13,700 bases of DNA from Deferribacterales bacterium (GTDB taxonomy: Bacteria; Chrysiogenota; Deferribacteres; Deferribacterales; JAISNW01). The translations under genes and the position numbers were made by a program. This document shows positions 6,099 through 13,700 of the stretch, in pieces. The stretch is from positions 1-13,700 of the forward strand of contig BNUJ01000033.1 in NCBI GenBank assembly GCA_025997275.1, given 5' to 3'. Positions within the stretch are counted from its first letter, which is position 1. Every line of letters begins with the position of its first letter. The notes below the pieces were generated by a model. It saw only the letters and a program-made list of their open reading frames with translations. It had not been told where the DNA came from and ran no database searches.

Positions 6099-9000
6099 AT
6101 GCTAAAATATTCGCTGGAAAATCCTGTTAAAATCCTTGTTGGCGTGCTGTTTATACTGCTGTTTGGCTTGCAAGCCCTAATTAATATGTCTTACCAGCTA
6201 CGTCCAGATGTAGAATACCCTACTATTACCGTTCGCACGTCTTGGTCAGGTGCTACTCCCTACGAAATAGAACAAGAAATAGTTGAACCACAGGAAAACG
6301 TTCTAAAAAGCCTAGCTGGGCTTGTAGAGATGGAAAGCGTATCAAACAACGGTTCAGGTTCTATTACACTGCGTTTTGAGCTAGGGACTAATTTAATGGA
6401 CGCCATTCTGCTAGTGTCAAACAAGCTAAACGAGGTGCGCCGCTATCCGACTAACTCTGACAGACCAACTATCCGTGCAAGCGGGGCAGACGCCGCACCT
6501 ATCGTATATATGCTGATAGAGCCATTACCTGATAACAAAAAAGATATAGATTCATACCAAACATATATCAACGATGAGATTGTGCCACGTTTTGAGCGTA
6601 TAGACGGAATTTCAGAGGTATTTTTCTACGGTGGACGCCCCACGCAGATGCAAGTGACAATCAAACCTGAAAAGATGGCTGCCTATAACATCAGCATAGA
6701 GAAATTAACCACCGTTATAATGCAAAATAACACCAATACATCCGCGGGACTGCTACCCGTTGGACGCAAAAACTATCGTGTCCGCACGGTATCGGAGTTC
6801 ACAAGCCCTGACGACATCAAAGAAACACTGGTAGTATCTGAACACGGCGGAGTAAAGGTGAAAGACATCGCTGACGTAGGCTACGGATATGCAGCAAGCG
6901 ACTCAGCAGTTAAATATGGCGACAAGCGAATGATGCTGATGGGCATCGTCAACGAGGGCGGCTCAAATGTGTTGAAAATCACAGATGCGGTAGAGGCACT
7001 GCATAATGAGCTGAACAAAAACGTGCTAGCAGCTCAAGGTTTGCAGCTTCACTGGGTGTATGACCAGCGTCCATATATAAACGGCGCAATCGGACTGGTG
7101 CAAGGCAATATAGTATTTGGTGGCATACTGGCGATTATTAGCTTGTTGTTATTTTTGCGCAAGGGCGCGTCCACAATAATAATTGCCATAGCTATCCCTA
7201 TCAGCATAATAGGAACGTTTATAGTGTTAAATCTATTAGGGCGCACGCTAAACGTAATATGTCTTGCGGGTATAGCGTTTGCTGTAGGTATGCTTATAGA
7301 TAACGCTATAGTCGTTCTTGAAAACATAGACAGACACTTGAATATGGATAAAAAACCGCTACAAGCTGCCATAGACGGTGCTAGCGAGGTGTGGGGGGCG
7401 GTGCTGTCCTCAACACTCACCACTGTTTCAGTATTTCTACCGATAGTGTTTGTTAAGCAGGAGGCAGGGCAGCTATTTAGAGACATTGCCATAGCGATAA
7501 GTTCAGCGGTGTCGTTTTCGTTGCTGGTAGCGGTGTTTGTAACGCCTGTTTTAACTAGACTAATATTTGAGAAATTTCCACCGAGAGCACCCAGCAAACT
7601 AAGTATAAAGATTGGGGATTTTGGAACTAAACTCACCGATGTGATAATGAGCGCACTTATATTTATCAACGTCTCGTTGCGCAGGCGGCTAACCTTGATA
7701 ATCGGCTTTATGTCTGGCTCGCTCCTCTTGACGCTACTGCTATATCCTAAGATGGAATATCTGCCGCAGGGCAATATGAATATGATTCAAACTTCACTTA
7801 TAGTGCCATCAGGACTATCGCTGAATGAGCGCGGCGAGCTTGCCGATATGTTGTATAAAGAGGTACGCCCATACACAGAAAGTGCTCTTGATGGCTATCC
7901 GCGGATTAAAGACTATATATATTTTATCAACCCTGGTGGCGTTTTTATCCAGACCACGTCGGCAGACCCTAACAAGGCAGACAGACTAGTGCCGTTAATG
8001 GCATCTAAAACACCGCTTATCCCAGGTGTAATGGGTTTTACCGCACAACAGGGGGTATTTCAAAACAGGGGCAGTGGCACACGTTCAATGAACGTAGTTG
8101 TTAGCGGAGAAAATATTGACGAGTTAATAATAGTATCTCGGCAGATAATGGCGCGCATTTTAGAGCTAATCCCTAAGGCACAGATACGTCCGCGACCGTC
8201 ACTAGAAATGATGTTCCCTGAGGCAAATTTCATCCCCAGCAGATACCGTCTTGCTGATGCGGGACTAAACCCCTCTACACTAGGCACTACTATAGATGTG
8301 TATGTGGATGGCAGACGTATAGGTGATTTTCACGACCCTGCGATAGGCACAATGGACTTAACGCTTAACTACCCCGCAAATGATATTGCAAACCCTGAAG
8401 ATTTATCAAGGATGCCACTTGCAACTAGCAACGGTGGCGTTATACCGATATATAACGTGGCAGACTTGGAGCTGAGTGCCGGCATGGAAGGGATACGTCG
8501 CTACGAACGCAAACGCACATTCAACCTAACGATAATCCCGCCACCTGATGTAGTGCTGGAACAGATGATGGATATTATAGATGGGCAAGTTATAGCCCCA
8601 CTTAGGGCTGATGGTGCGCTCCGCAACGTAGAAACGCGTTTTACAGGCTCAGCAAGTAGTCTGAATGAGGCTAAAGACGCACTGGCAAGAAACTTTGTCC
8701 TAGCTATTATCATTACGTACCTTTTAATGGCTGCTCTGTTTGACAATTTCTTCTATCCGCTTATAATATTATTCTCTGTGCCGTTTGCGCTAGCGGGCGG
8801 ATTTTTAGGTTTTAGACTTGTGGATAAAGTAATTGTGCCCCAATCATTTGATATACTGACAATGCTTGGATTTATAATATTGATAGGGATAGTAGTGAAC
8901 AATGCCATACTGATAGTTCACCAGTCGCTGAATAATATCAGACTGTATAGGATGCCCGCGCAAAGTGCCATTACAGAATCAGTTTCTTCACGGCTACGTC

Positions 9001-9203
9001 CGATATTTATGAGCAGCCTTTCCACTATATTGGGATTGTTGCCGTTGGTTGTGTTTTCTGGTCCGGGTTCGGAGCTTTACAGGGGGCTTGGTAGCGTGAT
9101 GTTAGGCGGGCTTGCGCTGTCAACTGTGATAACAATATTTGTGGTGCCAGCGATGCTTAGCCTGTGTATGGGCTTTTTAGAAAGTCCGCAAAGGAAGAGA
9201 TGA
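6099..9203 (+). CDS. RND-family multidrug/solute efflux pump, inner-membrane subunit
   Basis: This is a proton-driven inner-membrane transporter of the AcrB/MdtB-C (HAE-type) superfamily. At 1034 aa it has the expected duplicated plan: TM1 near residues 10-30, a large periplasmic loop, TM2-6 around 335-540, TM7, a second periplasmic loop, and TM8-12 around 865-1025. In TM4 the motif GMLIDNAIVVLENIDR places D401 at the AcrB D407 position, but D408 is replaced by N402. In TM10, NNAILIV has N934 where AcrB has K940. R965 and S972 match AcrB R971 and T978. From memory, this D-N/N-N pattern occurs in other RND subgroups (SwrC/YerP-like pumps), so it does not imply a dead protein. Substrates cannot be read from sequence. 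There is only a weak ribosome site before ATG 6099, which suggests coupling to the adaptor gene 10 bp upstream. Confidence 0.93.
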   Translation: MLKYSLENPVKILVGVLFILLFGLQALINMSYQLRPDVEYPTITVRTSWSGATPYEIEQEIVEPQENVLKSLAGLVEMESVSNNGSGSITLRFELGTNLMDAILLVSNKLNEVRRYPTNSDRPTIRASGADAAPIVYMLIEPLPDNKKDIDSYQTYINDEIVPRFERIDGISEVFFYGGRPTQMQVTIKPEKMAAYNISIEKLTTVIMQNNTNTSAGLLPVGRKNYRVRTVSEFTSPDDIKETLVVSEHGGVKVKDIADVGYGYAASDSAVKYGDKRMMLMGIVNEGGSNVLKITDAVEALHNELNKNVLAAQGLQLHWVYDQRPYINGAIGLVQGNIVFGGILAIISLLLFLRKGASTIIIAIAIPISIIGTFIVLNLLGRTLNVICLAGIAFAVGMLIDNAIVVLENIDRHLNMDKKPLQAAIDGASEVWGAVLSSTLTTVSVFLPIVFVKQEAGQLFRDIAIAISSAVSFSLLVAVFVTPVLTRLIFEKFPPRAPSKLSIKIGDFGTKLTDVIMSALIFINVSLRRRLTLIIGFMSGSLLLTLLLYPKMEYLPQGNMNMIQTSLIVPSGLSLNERGELADMLYKEVRPYTESALDGYPRIKDYIYFINPGGVFIQTTSADPNKADRLVPLMASKTPLIPGVMGFTAQQGVFQNRGSGTRSMNVVVSGENIDELIIVSRQIMARILELIPKAQIRPRPSLEMMFPEANFIPSRYRLADAGLNPSTLGTTIDVYVDGRRIGDFHDPAIGTMDLTLNYPANDIANPEDLSRMPLATSNGGVIPIYNVADLELSAGMEGIRRYERKRTFNLTIIPPPDVVLEQMMDIIDGQVIAPLRADGALRNVETRFTGSASSLNEAKDALARNFVLAIIITYLLMAALFDNFFYPLIILFSVPFALAGGFLGFRLVDKVIVPQSFDILTMLGFIILIGIVVNNAILIVHQSLNNIRLYRMPAQSAITESVSSRLRPIFMSSLSTILGLLPLVVFSGPGSELYRGLGSVMLGGLALSTVITIFVVPAMLSLCMGFLESPQRKR

Positions 9204-9221
9204 AAATAAGGAGTTGTTATT

Positions 9222-10556
9222 ATGAAAAAGTTTTTAAGTGCTTTAATGCTACTTTTAATAGGGAACTTTGCTACGGAAAATACTGCTATGGCGATAACTA
9301 TTGAAGAGGCTATTGAGCTTACACTAAACAACGATGAATCTATAAAGCGGCAACGTTCGCTACTAGACAGCCAGTTTTACACATCGCTGACAAGCGGGGC
9401 GGCATTTTTGCCAACATTGGACGTAAGTGCTGGCTATACAAAATCAAAGCTATCAGACAAAGAGAAACGAGACACGGGCTTTGATGGCACTGAAGTCACG
9501 TCCTCAACGGCTAGTATTGCGCTGGGATATAATCTATTTAATGGATTTGCAGACGTAAATAATCTGCGAATTAGCAAGAGTTCATACTCTGCGCAAAAAT
9601 ATCAATATTTAGCCAACAAGCAAGATATTATGCTAGGCATTAAGAAAGCCTATATATCTTACCTACAGGCGAACGACCAAGCAAATGTTGCTTCTGAGAC
9701 GGTGAAATTGTTGGAAGCGCAGAAAAACACTGCATCGGTATCATATCGCGTAGGGCAGTTCTCTAGGGCGGACGTGTTGAAGGTGGATGTGCAGCTGGCA
9801 TCATCAAGGCTTGATTTAATGAACGCGCAAATATCATTAAAAATAGCCAAACAACAGCTAGAAAAATATATCGGCAGAACAATAGAAGCTGCCGAAGTTG
9901 TAAAAGACCTAGAATTGGCAGAGTATAATATACCTACACTAGAAGAGCTATACAAGCAACTAGAGGATAAACGCAGTGAACTGCAAGCCACAAAAATGGC
10001 ATATAGCATAGCAAACGCCACGGCTACGCAAGCGTTCAGCACATTTCTGCCACAGGTAAATGCACAGGCGGCTAGGACGTGGTATGGCGATGAGAACAAC
10101 CCGATGGATGGAAGGCAGGGCAGCTACGATGCGGCTACTAGCGTAGGGCTGACTGCTACATGGAATTTGTTTAGAGGGTTTGCAAATGCCAATCAGGAGA
10201 TAGCTAAGGCAAAGACTGCACAGGCAGGGGCGCACAGCGTGAACGATACCCGCAATGCACTGAAACTAGCACTTAGCAGTGCTTATGAAAACTATTTTTC
10301 TGCCAAAGAGATGTTGTCTGTAGCAAAACTGGGTGTGGAACAGGCTGAGGAAAGCTACCGCGTAACCCAGATGCAATATACGCAGAGCGAGGCAACAACT
10401 ACCGACCTGCTGGATGCAAACGTTGCGCTCAACAGGGCTAGAATTTCACTTGCCAATGCTAAATATGGCATTATCTCCGCAGTGGCGAACATAGAACGTG
10501 CAGTAGAAAGCAATTTCCTAGACTTGCAATATACTGATAACGATAGTGTTAAATAG
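9222..10556 (+). CDS. TolC-family outer-membrane efflux channel
   Basis: This is the outer-membrane exit duct of the tripartite pump. A signal peptide (MKKFLSALMLLLIGNFA, cleavage near AMA-IT at about residue 24) precedes the typical opening ITIEEAIELTLNNDESIKRQ. Two repeated halves follow, each with beta-strand segments (VSAGYTKSK; SIALGYNLFNGFADVNN; then VGLTATWNLFRGFANAN) and long helices rich in Ala, Gln and Glu. The duplicated LFNGF/LFRGF strands and the TTDLLDANVALNRARISLANAKY segment are family hallmarks. At 444 aa it is a usual length. AAGGAG at 9208-9213 lies eight bases before the ATG, a strong ribosome site. It follows the RND gene by 18 bp and precedes the methyltransferase gene by 11 bp, with no terminator on either side. 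Confidence 0.92.
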   Translation: MKKFLSALMLLLIGNFATENTAMAITIEEAIELTLNNDESIKRQRSLLDSQFYTSLTSGAAFLPTLDVSAGYTKSKLSDKEKRDTGFDGTEVTSSTASIALGYNLFNGFADVNNLRISKSSYSAQKYQYLANKQDIMLGIKKAYISYLQANDQANVASETVKLLEAQKNTASVSYRVGQFSRADVLKVDVQLASSRLDLMNAQISLKIAKQQLEKYIGRTIEAAEVVKDLELAEYNIPTLEELYKQLEDKRSELQATKMAYSIANATATQAFSTFLPQVNAQAARTWYGDENNPMDGRQGSYDAATSVGLTATWNLFRGFANANQEIAKAKTAQAGAHSVNDTRNALKLALSSAYENYFSAKEMLSVAKLGVEQAEESYRVTQMQYTQSEATTTDLLDANVALNRARISLANAKYGIISAVANIERAVESNFLDLQYTDNDSVK

Positions 10557-10567
10557 GGTTTTACTAA

Positions 10568-12145
10568 ATGAACGAAATGTTGACGCTGAAAGGCGCAAGT
10601 GATTGGGCTACTGGCTACATCGGGAGATATGTAAGCCCATCCAATATTAGTTATCTTGTTCAGTATGGACGCATAAAAAAGAATGGTGCAAATGGCAGCA
10701 CCCGTGTAAGCTTGCAAGATTTGCTTGAATATTATAATGCCTATAACGGGTCAAGGGAGACGTCATTTAAGGAGCGTCTAGGTAATGATATAAACTGGGA
10801 ATTGTCATTTGAGCAATATAAAGAGACAGAAACCACAAAACACGTTCACAGACTGCACCCATACAAAGGTAAGTTCATCCCCCAACTGGTGGAATATTTT
10901 TTAGACGAACACACAGACAGGCTAAAAAAAGATACATACTTTAAGGCTGGAGATATTGTCCTTGACCCATTTTCTGGGAGCGGAACGACGTTAGTTCAGG
11001 CTGCCGAGCTGGGCATACACGCCATAGGCATAGACGTGTCTAGCTTTAATAGCTTTATAAGTAATGCTAAACTGGCAAAATATAACTTAGCAAACGTGGA
11101 ACAGGCAATATTTGATATTACAGGGGCACTAAGAAACTTTGTTGCTGATTCCAATATACAGGATTTTGACGAAAAGCTCTTAAAAGAGCTAAACGCCTTT
11201 AATAACAAATATTTTCCCGTGCCTGACTACAAATATCAGGTAAGGAATAAACTCATAGACGAGCAAACTTACGGAGCGGAAAAAGAGAGTGATTTTTTGT
11301 CAGTTTTTGAACGTCTAGTGTATGACTACGACATCAAGCTCTCTCAAAAAACTAATTCAACATTCCTTGATAAATGGTATTTGCAGAGTGTTAGAGATGA
11401 GATAGGCTTTGTATTTGAGCAGATACAACAAGTTAAAGATAGTAGCGTAAGGCAAATTTTGGAGTTGATATTAAGCAGAACTATAAGAAGTTGCCGTGCA
11501 ACCACGCACGCCGACCTAGTGACGCTCTTACAGCCCGTTATTACTCCATACTATTGCAGTAAGCACGGCAAAATATGCAAGCCACTGTTTTCAATACTGA
11601 AATGGTGGGAAACCTACTCAAAAGACACAGTTAAACGTTTACAACAGTTCAGTAATTTGCGAACTAACACACATCAATGTTGTCTAACAGGCGATAGTCG
11701 CAATATTGATATACTCGCAGCTCTGCGGCAAGTAAAACCCGCATTTGCAGAGTTATTGGAACAACAAAAAATAGCTGGTATTTTCTCATCTCCGCCTTAT
11801 GTGGGGCTGATAGATTATCACGAACAACATGCTTATGCTTATGACCTGTTTGGTTTTGAACGCAATGATATTTCAGAGATAGGGGCACTCTCTAATGGTC
11901 AGACAAAAAAAGCTCAGGATAGCTATGTTGAGGGCATATTTAAAGTATTAGCCAACTGCAAAAGATATTTGGTGAGCGACTATGACGTGTTTTTGGTGGC
12001 AAACGATAAGTATAATCTTTACCCCGCTATAGCAGATAAGGCGGGGATGAAAATCGTTGCTGATTTCAAACGCCCCGTGCTAAATCGTGCAGAAAAAGAT
12101 AAGGTGGCATATTCGGAAACAATATTTCACTTAAAGGATATATAG
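10568..12145 (+). CDS. Type II DNA methyltransferase (SPPY class, likely N4-cytosine) with N-terminal HTH-like domain
   Basis: This is the modification enzyme of a restriction-modification pair; it transfers a methyl group from S-adenosylmethionine to an exocyclic amino group in DNA. Motif I is DPFSGSGT (133-140, SAM binding) and motif IV is SSPPY (407-411, catalytic). SPPY rather than PCQ argues for N4-cytosine methylation, not C5. Motif I precedes motif IV by about 270 residues, an alpha-like order with the target-recognition region in between. That middle part has C309, H314 and C330-x2-H333-x3-C337, a possible zinc site. Residues about 5-55 (ASDWATGYIGRYVSPSNISYLVQYGRI) resemble a helix-turn-helix or excisionase-like DNA-binding domain. 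At 525 aa it appears complete. The gene starts 11 bp after the TolC-like gene, and the endonuclease gene starts 2 bp after its stop. Target GGNCC is inferred from the partner. Confidence 0.88.
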   Translation: MNEMLTLKGASDWATGYIGRYVSPSNISYLVQYGRIKKNGANGSTRVSLQDLLEYYNAYNGSRETSFKERLGNDINWELSFEQYKETETTKHVHRLHPYKGKFIPQLVEYFLDEHTDRLKKDTYFKAGDIVLDPFSGSGTTLVQAAELGIHAIGIDVSSFNSFISNAKLAKYNLANVEQAIFDITGALRNFVADSNIQDFDEKLLKELNAFNNKYFPVPDYKYQVRNKLIDEQTYGAEKESDFLSVFERLVYDYDIKLSQKTNSTFLDKWYLQSVRDEIGFVFEQIQQVKDSSVRQILELILSRTIRSCRATTHADLVTLLQPVITPYYCSKHGKICKPLFSILKWWETYSKDTVKRLQQFSNLRTNTHQCCLTGDSRNIDILAALRQVKPAFAELLEQQKIAGIFSSPPYVGLIDYHEQHAYAYDLFGFERNDISEIGALSNGQTKKAQDSYVEGIFKVLANCKRYLVSDYDVFLVANDKYNLYPAIADKAGMKIVADFKRPVLNRAEKDKVAYSETIFHLKDI

Positions 12146-12147
12146 CA

Positions 12148-12924
12148 ATGGATGAAAAACAGAAAGTAGCAGTCATTGAAACTATAACGGCAACTATAAG
12201 GAATAAATTTAAGACGTATAATCCTGAACCTGCATCAATGCCATTTCACACGCGCCTGCTAGGATGCGACAGAATGGCTCTATACTCGTTTATACATTCA
12301 CTTGCAACAAACTTCGGCACCACGATATTTGAACCTGTTGCAAAATCGCTCGCCTCACTATGCTTTGCCAGTGCAGAGTCTCAGCAGATTGCAGGGAAGC
12401 AAATATCGTCTGAAGCTCAACGTGTAATTCAGAACATTATGGATAAACTCTCAACAGCTAGCACCCAACCCAACAAGCCAGCAGAGATACAAGCTATTAG
12501 GGATGTTTGTCAAAACGGTAAAATGATAGCCGTCAAACCAACAAGGGTGGATATTAAACTTATAGGGCGAGATGGAACAATCTATCTAATAGACATAAAG
12601 ACTGCTAAGCCTAATGTGGGCGAATTTAAGGGGTTCAAAAGAACATTATTAGAATGGGTGGCAGCCACCCTTGCGACTAACCCTGAAGCGAACGTTGAAA
12701 CTTTGATTGCCATACCATATAATCCGTATGAACCAGAACCGTATAGTCGCTGGACTATGCGCGGAATGATTGATTTAGAAAATGAATTAAAGGTTGCTGA
12801 TGAGTTTTGGGATTTTATCGGTGGCGAAGGCACTTATGACGATTTACTTAAATGCTTTGAGCAGGCAGGAATTGAACTGCGCAATGATATAGACACTTAT
12901 TTTAAGAAATTCTTGGAGAAATAA
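12148..12924 (+). CDS. Type II restriction endonuclease, TdeIII/MjaII-like (predicted GGNCC)
   Basis: This predicted endonuclease cuts unmethylated target DNA. The N-terminal region around MPFHTRLLGCDRMALYSFIHSLATNFGTTIFEPVA (about residues 31-65) is what I recognise from the TdeIII family (Pfam RE_TdeIII), whose named members TdeIII and MjaII recognise GGNCC. A PD-(D/E)xK-type core is visible as D135 (TRVD), a 13-residue gap, then D149-I-K151 in YLIDIKTAKPN. The protein is 258 aa and intact, so the system is probably active. AAAGGA (12133-12138) gives it a good ribosome site 9 bases before the ATG. It follows the methyltransferase gene by 2 bp. Its TAA stop overlaps the next gene's ATG (TAATG). 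The family call is from remembered motifs; the cut position is unknown. Confidence 0.82.
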   Translation: MDEKQKVAVIETITATIRNKFKTYNPEPASMPFHTRLLGCDRMALYSFIHSLATNFGTTIFEPVAKSLASLCFASAESQQIAGKQISSEAQRVIQNIMDKLSTASTQPNKPAEIQAIRDVCQNGKMIAVKPTRVDIKLIGRDGTIYLIDIKTAKPNVGEFKGFKRTLLEWVAATLATNPEANVETLIAIPYNPYEPEPYSRWTMRGMIDLENELKVADEFWDFIGGEGTYDDLLKCFEQAGIELRNDIDTYFKKFLEK

Positions 12925-13700
12925 TGCAGCCCGAAGAGATATTAGCAGAGGTCAATAGGCTAAACAAGTTAGTTGATAGTTTCACCCCAGCCGTTCACGG
13001 CGAGGAGCTGAGCAAGCGTATAGCTGATATTGACGAATTGTCGCTTGCTGATACTAACTTCTGGGCTAAACAAGAGTCTAAAGCTCTGCTACGTGAACAG
13101 TCAATGCACAAGAAGTTCCTTGAAGAATGGCGCAAGCTGAGAAGCTTATCAGATGATGCTACCGTCCTTTGGGGGTTTTATAAAGACGATGGGGATAGCG
13201 ACGCTCTGCAGGAGCTTGAAAGTGTGCTACCCGCTCTATCAAAACAAGCTAGCGAGTTTGAGCTAAAACTGATATTAAACGGCGACCACGACATAAACAA
13301 CGCAATCGTGACGATTCACCCTGGCGCAGGGGGCACAGAATCTAACGACTGGGCATCTATGTTGATGCGCATGTATAGCCACTGGGCAGAAAGTGAAGGT
13401 TTTAAGCTAGAACTGCTTGATATATTAGACGGCGAAGAGGCAGGCATAAAATCAGTCACCTTCAACATTATCGGCGAATATAGCTATGGTTACTTAAAAG
13501 GCGAGAGTGGCGTACATAGGCTTGTTCGCATATCTCCGTTTGATGCACAGAGCCGTAGACATACATCGTTTGCATCAGTGTTCGTGCTACCTGAAATAGA
13601 TGACGACCTTGAAATTTCTGTGAACGAGGCTGATTTGCGCGTAGACACATATCGCTCTGGCGGGGCGGGTGGGCAGCACATCAACAAAACCGATTCCGCA
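12924..13700 (+). CDS. prfB: Peptide chain release factor 2 (partial, 3' end beyond window)
   Basis: RF2 recognises UGA and UAA stop codons in the ribosomal A site and triggers peptide release. The 259 codons present contain GVHRLVRISPFD with the RF2-specific SPF tripeptide (204-206) and the catalytic GGQ (249-251) in SGGAGGQHINKTDSA. In E. coli RF2, GGQ is at about 250-252, so the N-terminal part is full length. The ATG at 12924 overlaps the endonuclease stop, with GGAG at 12915-12918 as ribosome site. The reading frame is continuous: there is no in-frame UGA and no slippery CUU-UGA-C near codon 25, so the well-known autoregulatory +1 frameshift is absent. The downstream end (about 105 residues expected) is cut by the window. 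No separate promoter is visible just upstream. Confidence 0.95.
   Translation, partial: MQPEEILAEVNRLNKLVDSFTPAVHGEELSKRIADIDELSLADTNFWAKQESKALLREQSMHKKFLEEWRKLRSLSDDATVLWGFYKDDGDSDALQELESVLPALSKQASEFELKLILNGDHDINNAIVTIHPGAGGTESNDWASMLMRMYSHWAESEGFKLELLDILDGEEAGIKSVTFNIIGEYSYGYLKGESGVHRLVRISPFDAQSRRHTSFASVFVLPEIDDDLEISVNEADLRVDTYRSGGAGGQHINKTDSA

Noticed and set aside
7049..7774. A 241-codon minus-strand ORF inside the RND gene
   Set aside because: It is the mirror of RND membrane segments, with no independent start signal or family resemblance.
10924..10930. An A7 run in the methyltransferase gene as a phase-variation tract
   Set aside because: Seven A's are common in AT-rich genes and too short to argue for switching without variation data.
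1..13700. CRISPR arrays, tRNA or rRNA genes, insertion sequences
   Set aside because: I saw no regularly spaced repeats, no tRNA- or rRNA-like conserved stretches, and no transposase reading frame or terminal repeats.

Overview
The window looks like a chromosomal segment of a diderm (Gram-negative-type) bacterium. A complete periplasmic adaptor, RND pump and TolC-type outer-membrane channel imply an outer membrane. Base composition is moderate, a little over 40% G+C by eye. The phylum cannot be fixed from the sequence. A cobalamin-type radical SAM enzyme fits an anaerobic or microaerobic lifestyle. Two long C/G homopolymers at gene starts are typical of phase-variable, often host-associated, bacteria; that ecological reading is inference.

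Layout. (1) 1-1509: a B12-binding radical SAM enzyme on the plus strand, with a C13 tract inside its first codons. (2) 1471-2028: an intergenic zone holding a minus-strand remnant of a Ppx/GppA phosphatase C-terminus, a palindrome-rich AT-rich stretch, a good sigma70-type promoter reading right into a short ORF or small RNA, and the intrinsic terminator of the next operon. (3) 2029-4764, minus strand: an M20-family amidohydrolase followed by an AbgT-family transporter. This is a hydrolase/transporter pair of the p-aminobenzoyl-glutamate or N-acyl-amino-acid type, and a G12 tract touches the start codon of the first gene. (4) 4765-5032: an AT-rich divergent promoter region. (5) 5033-13700 and beyond, plus strand: six closely packed genes with no gap over 18 bp. 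They are MFP adaptor, RND pump, TolC-like channel, DNA methyltransferase, TdeIII-like restriction endonuclease, and prfB (release factor 2), which runs off the window end.

How the genes work together. The first three genes of the right-hand cluster form one tripartite efflux system spanning both membranes. The next two form a type II restriction-modification system, for which family knowledge predicts GGNCC recognition. I find only two GGNCC sites in the whole window, which fits self-avoidance. The endonuclease stop codon overlaps the prfB start (TAATG), so the essential RF2 gene is translationally tied to a restriction gene. RF2 itself lacks the usual in-frame-stop frameshift control.

The most interesting features are the two homopolymer switches, the apparently leaderless start of the efflux operon, the restriction-modification/RF2 coupling, and the unexplained promoter-plus-structured transcript at 1810-2009. 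I did not find a clear wholly new multi-gene system.
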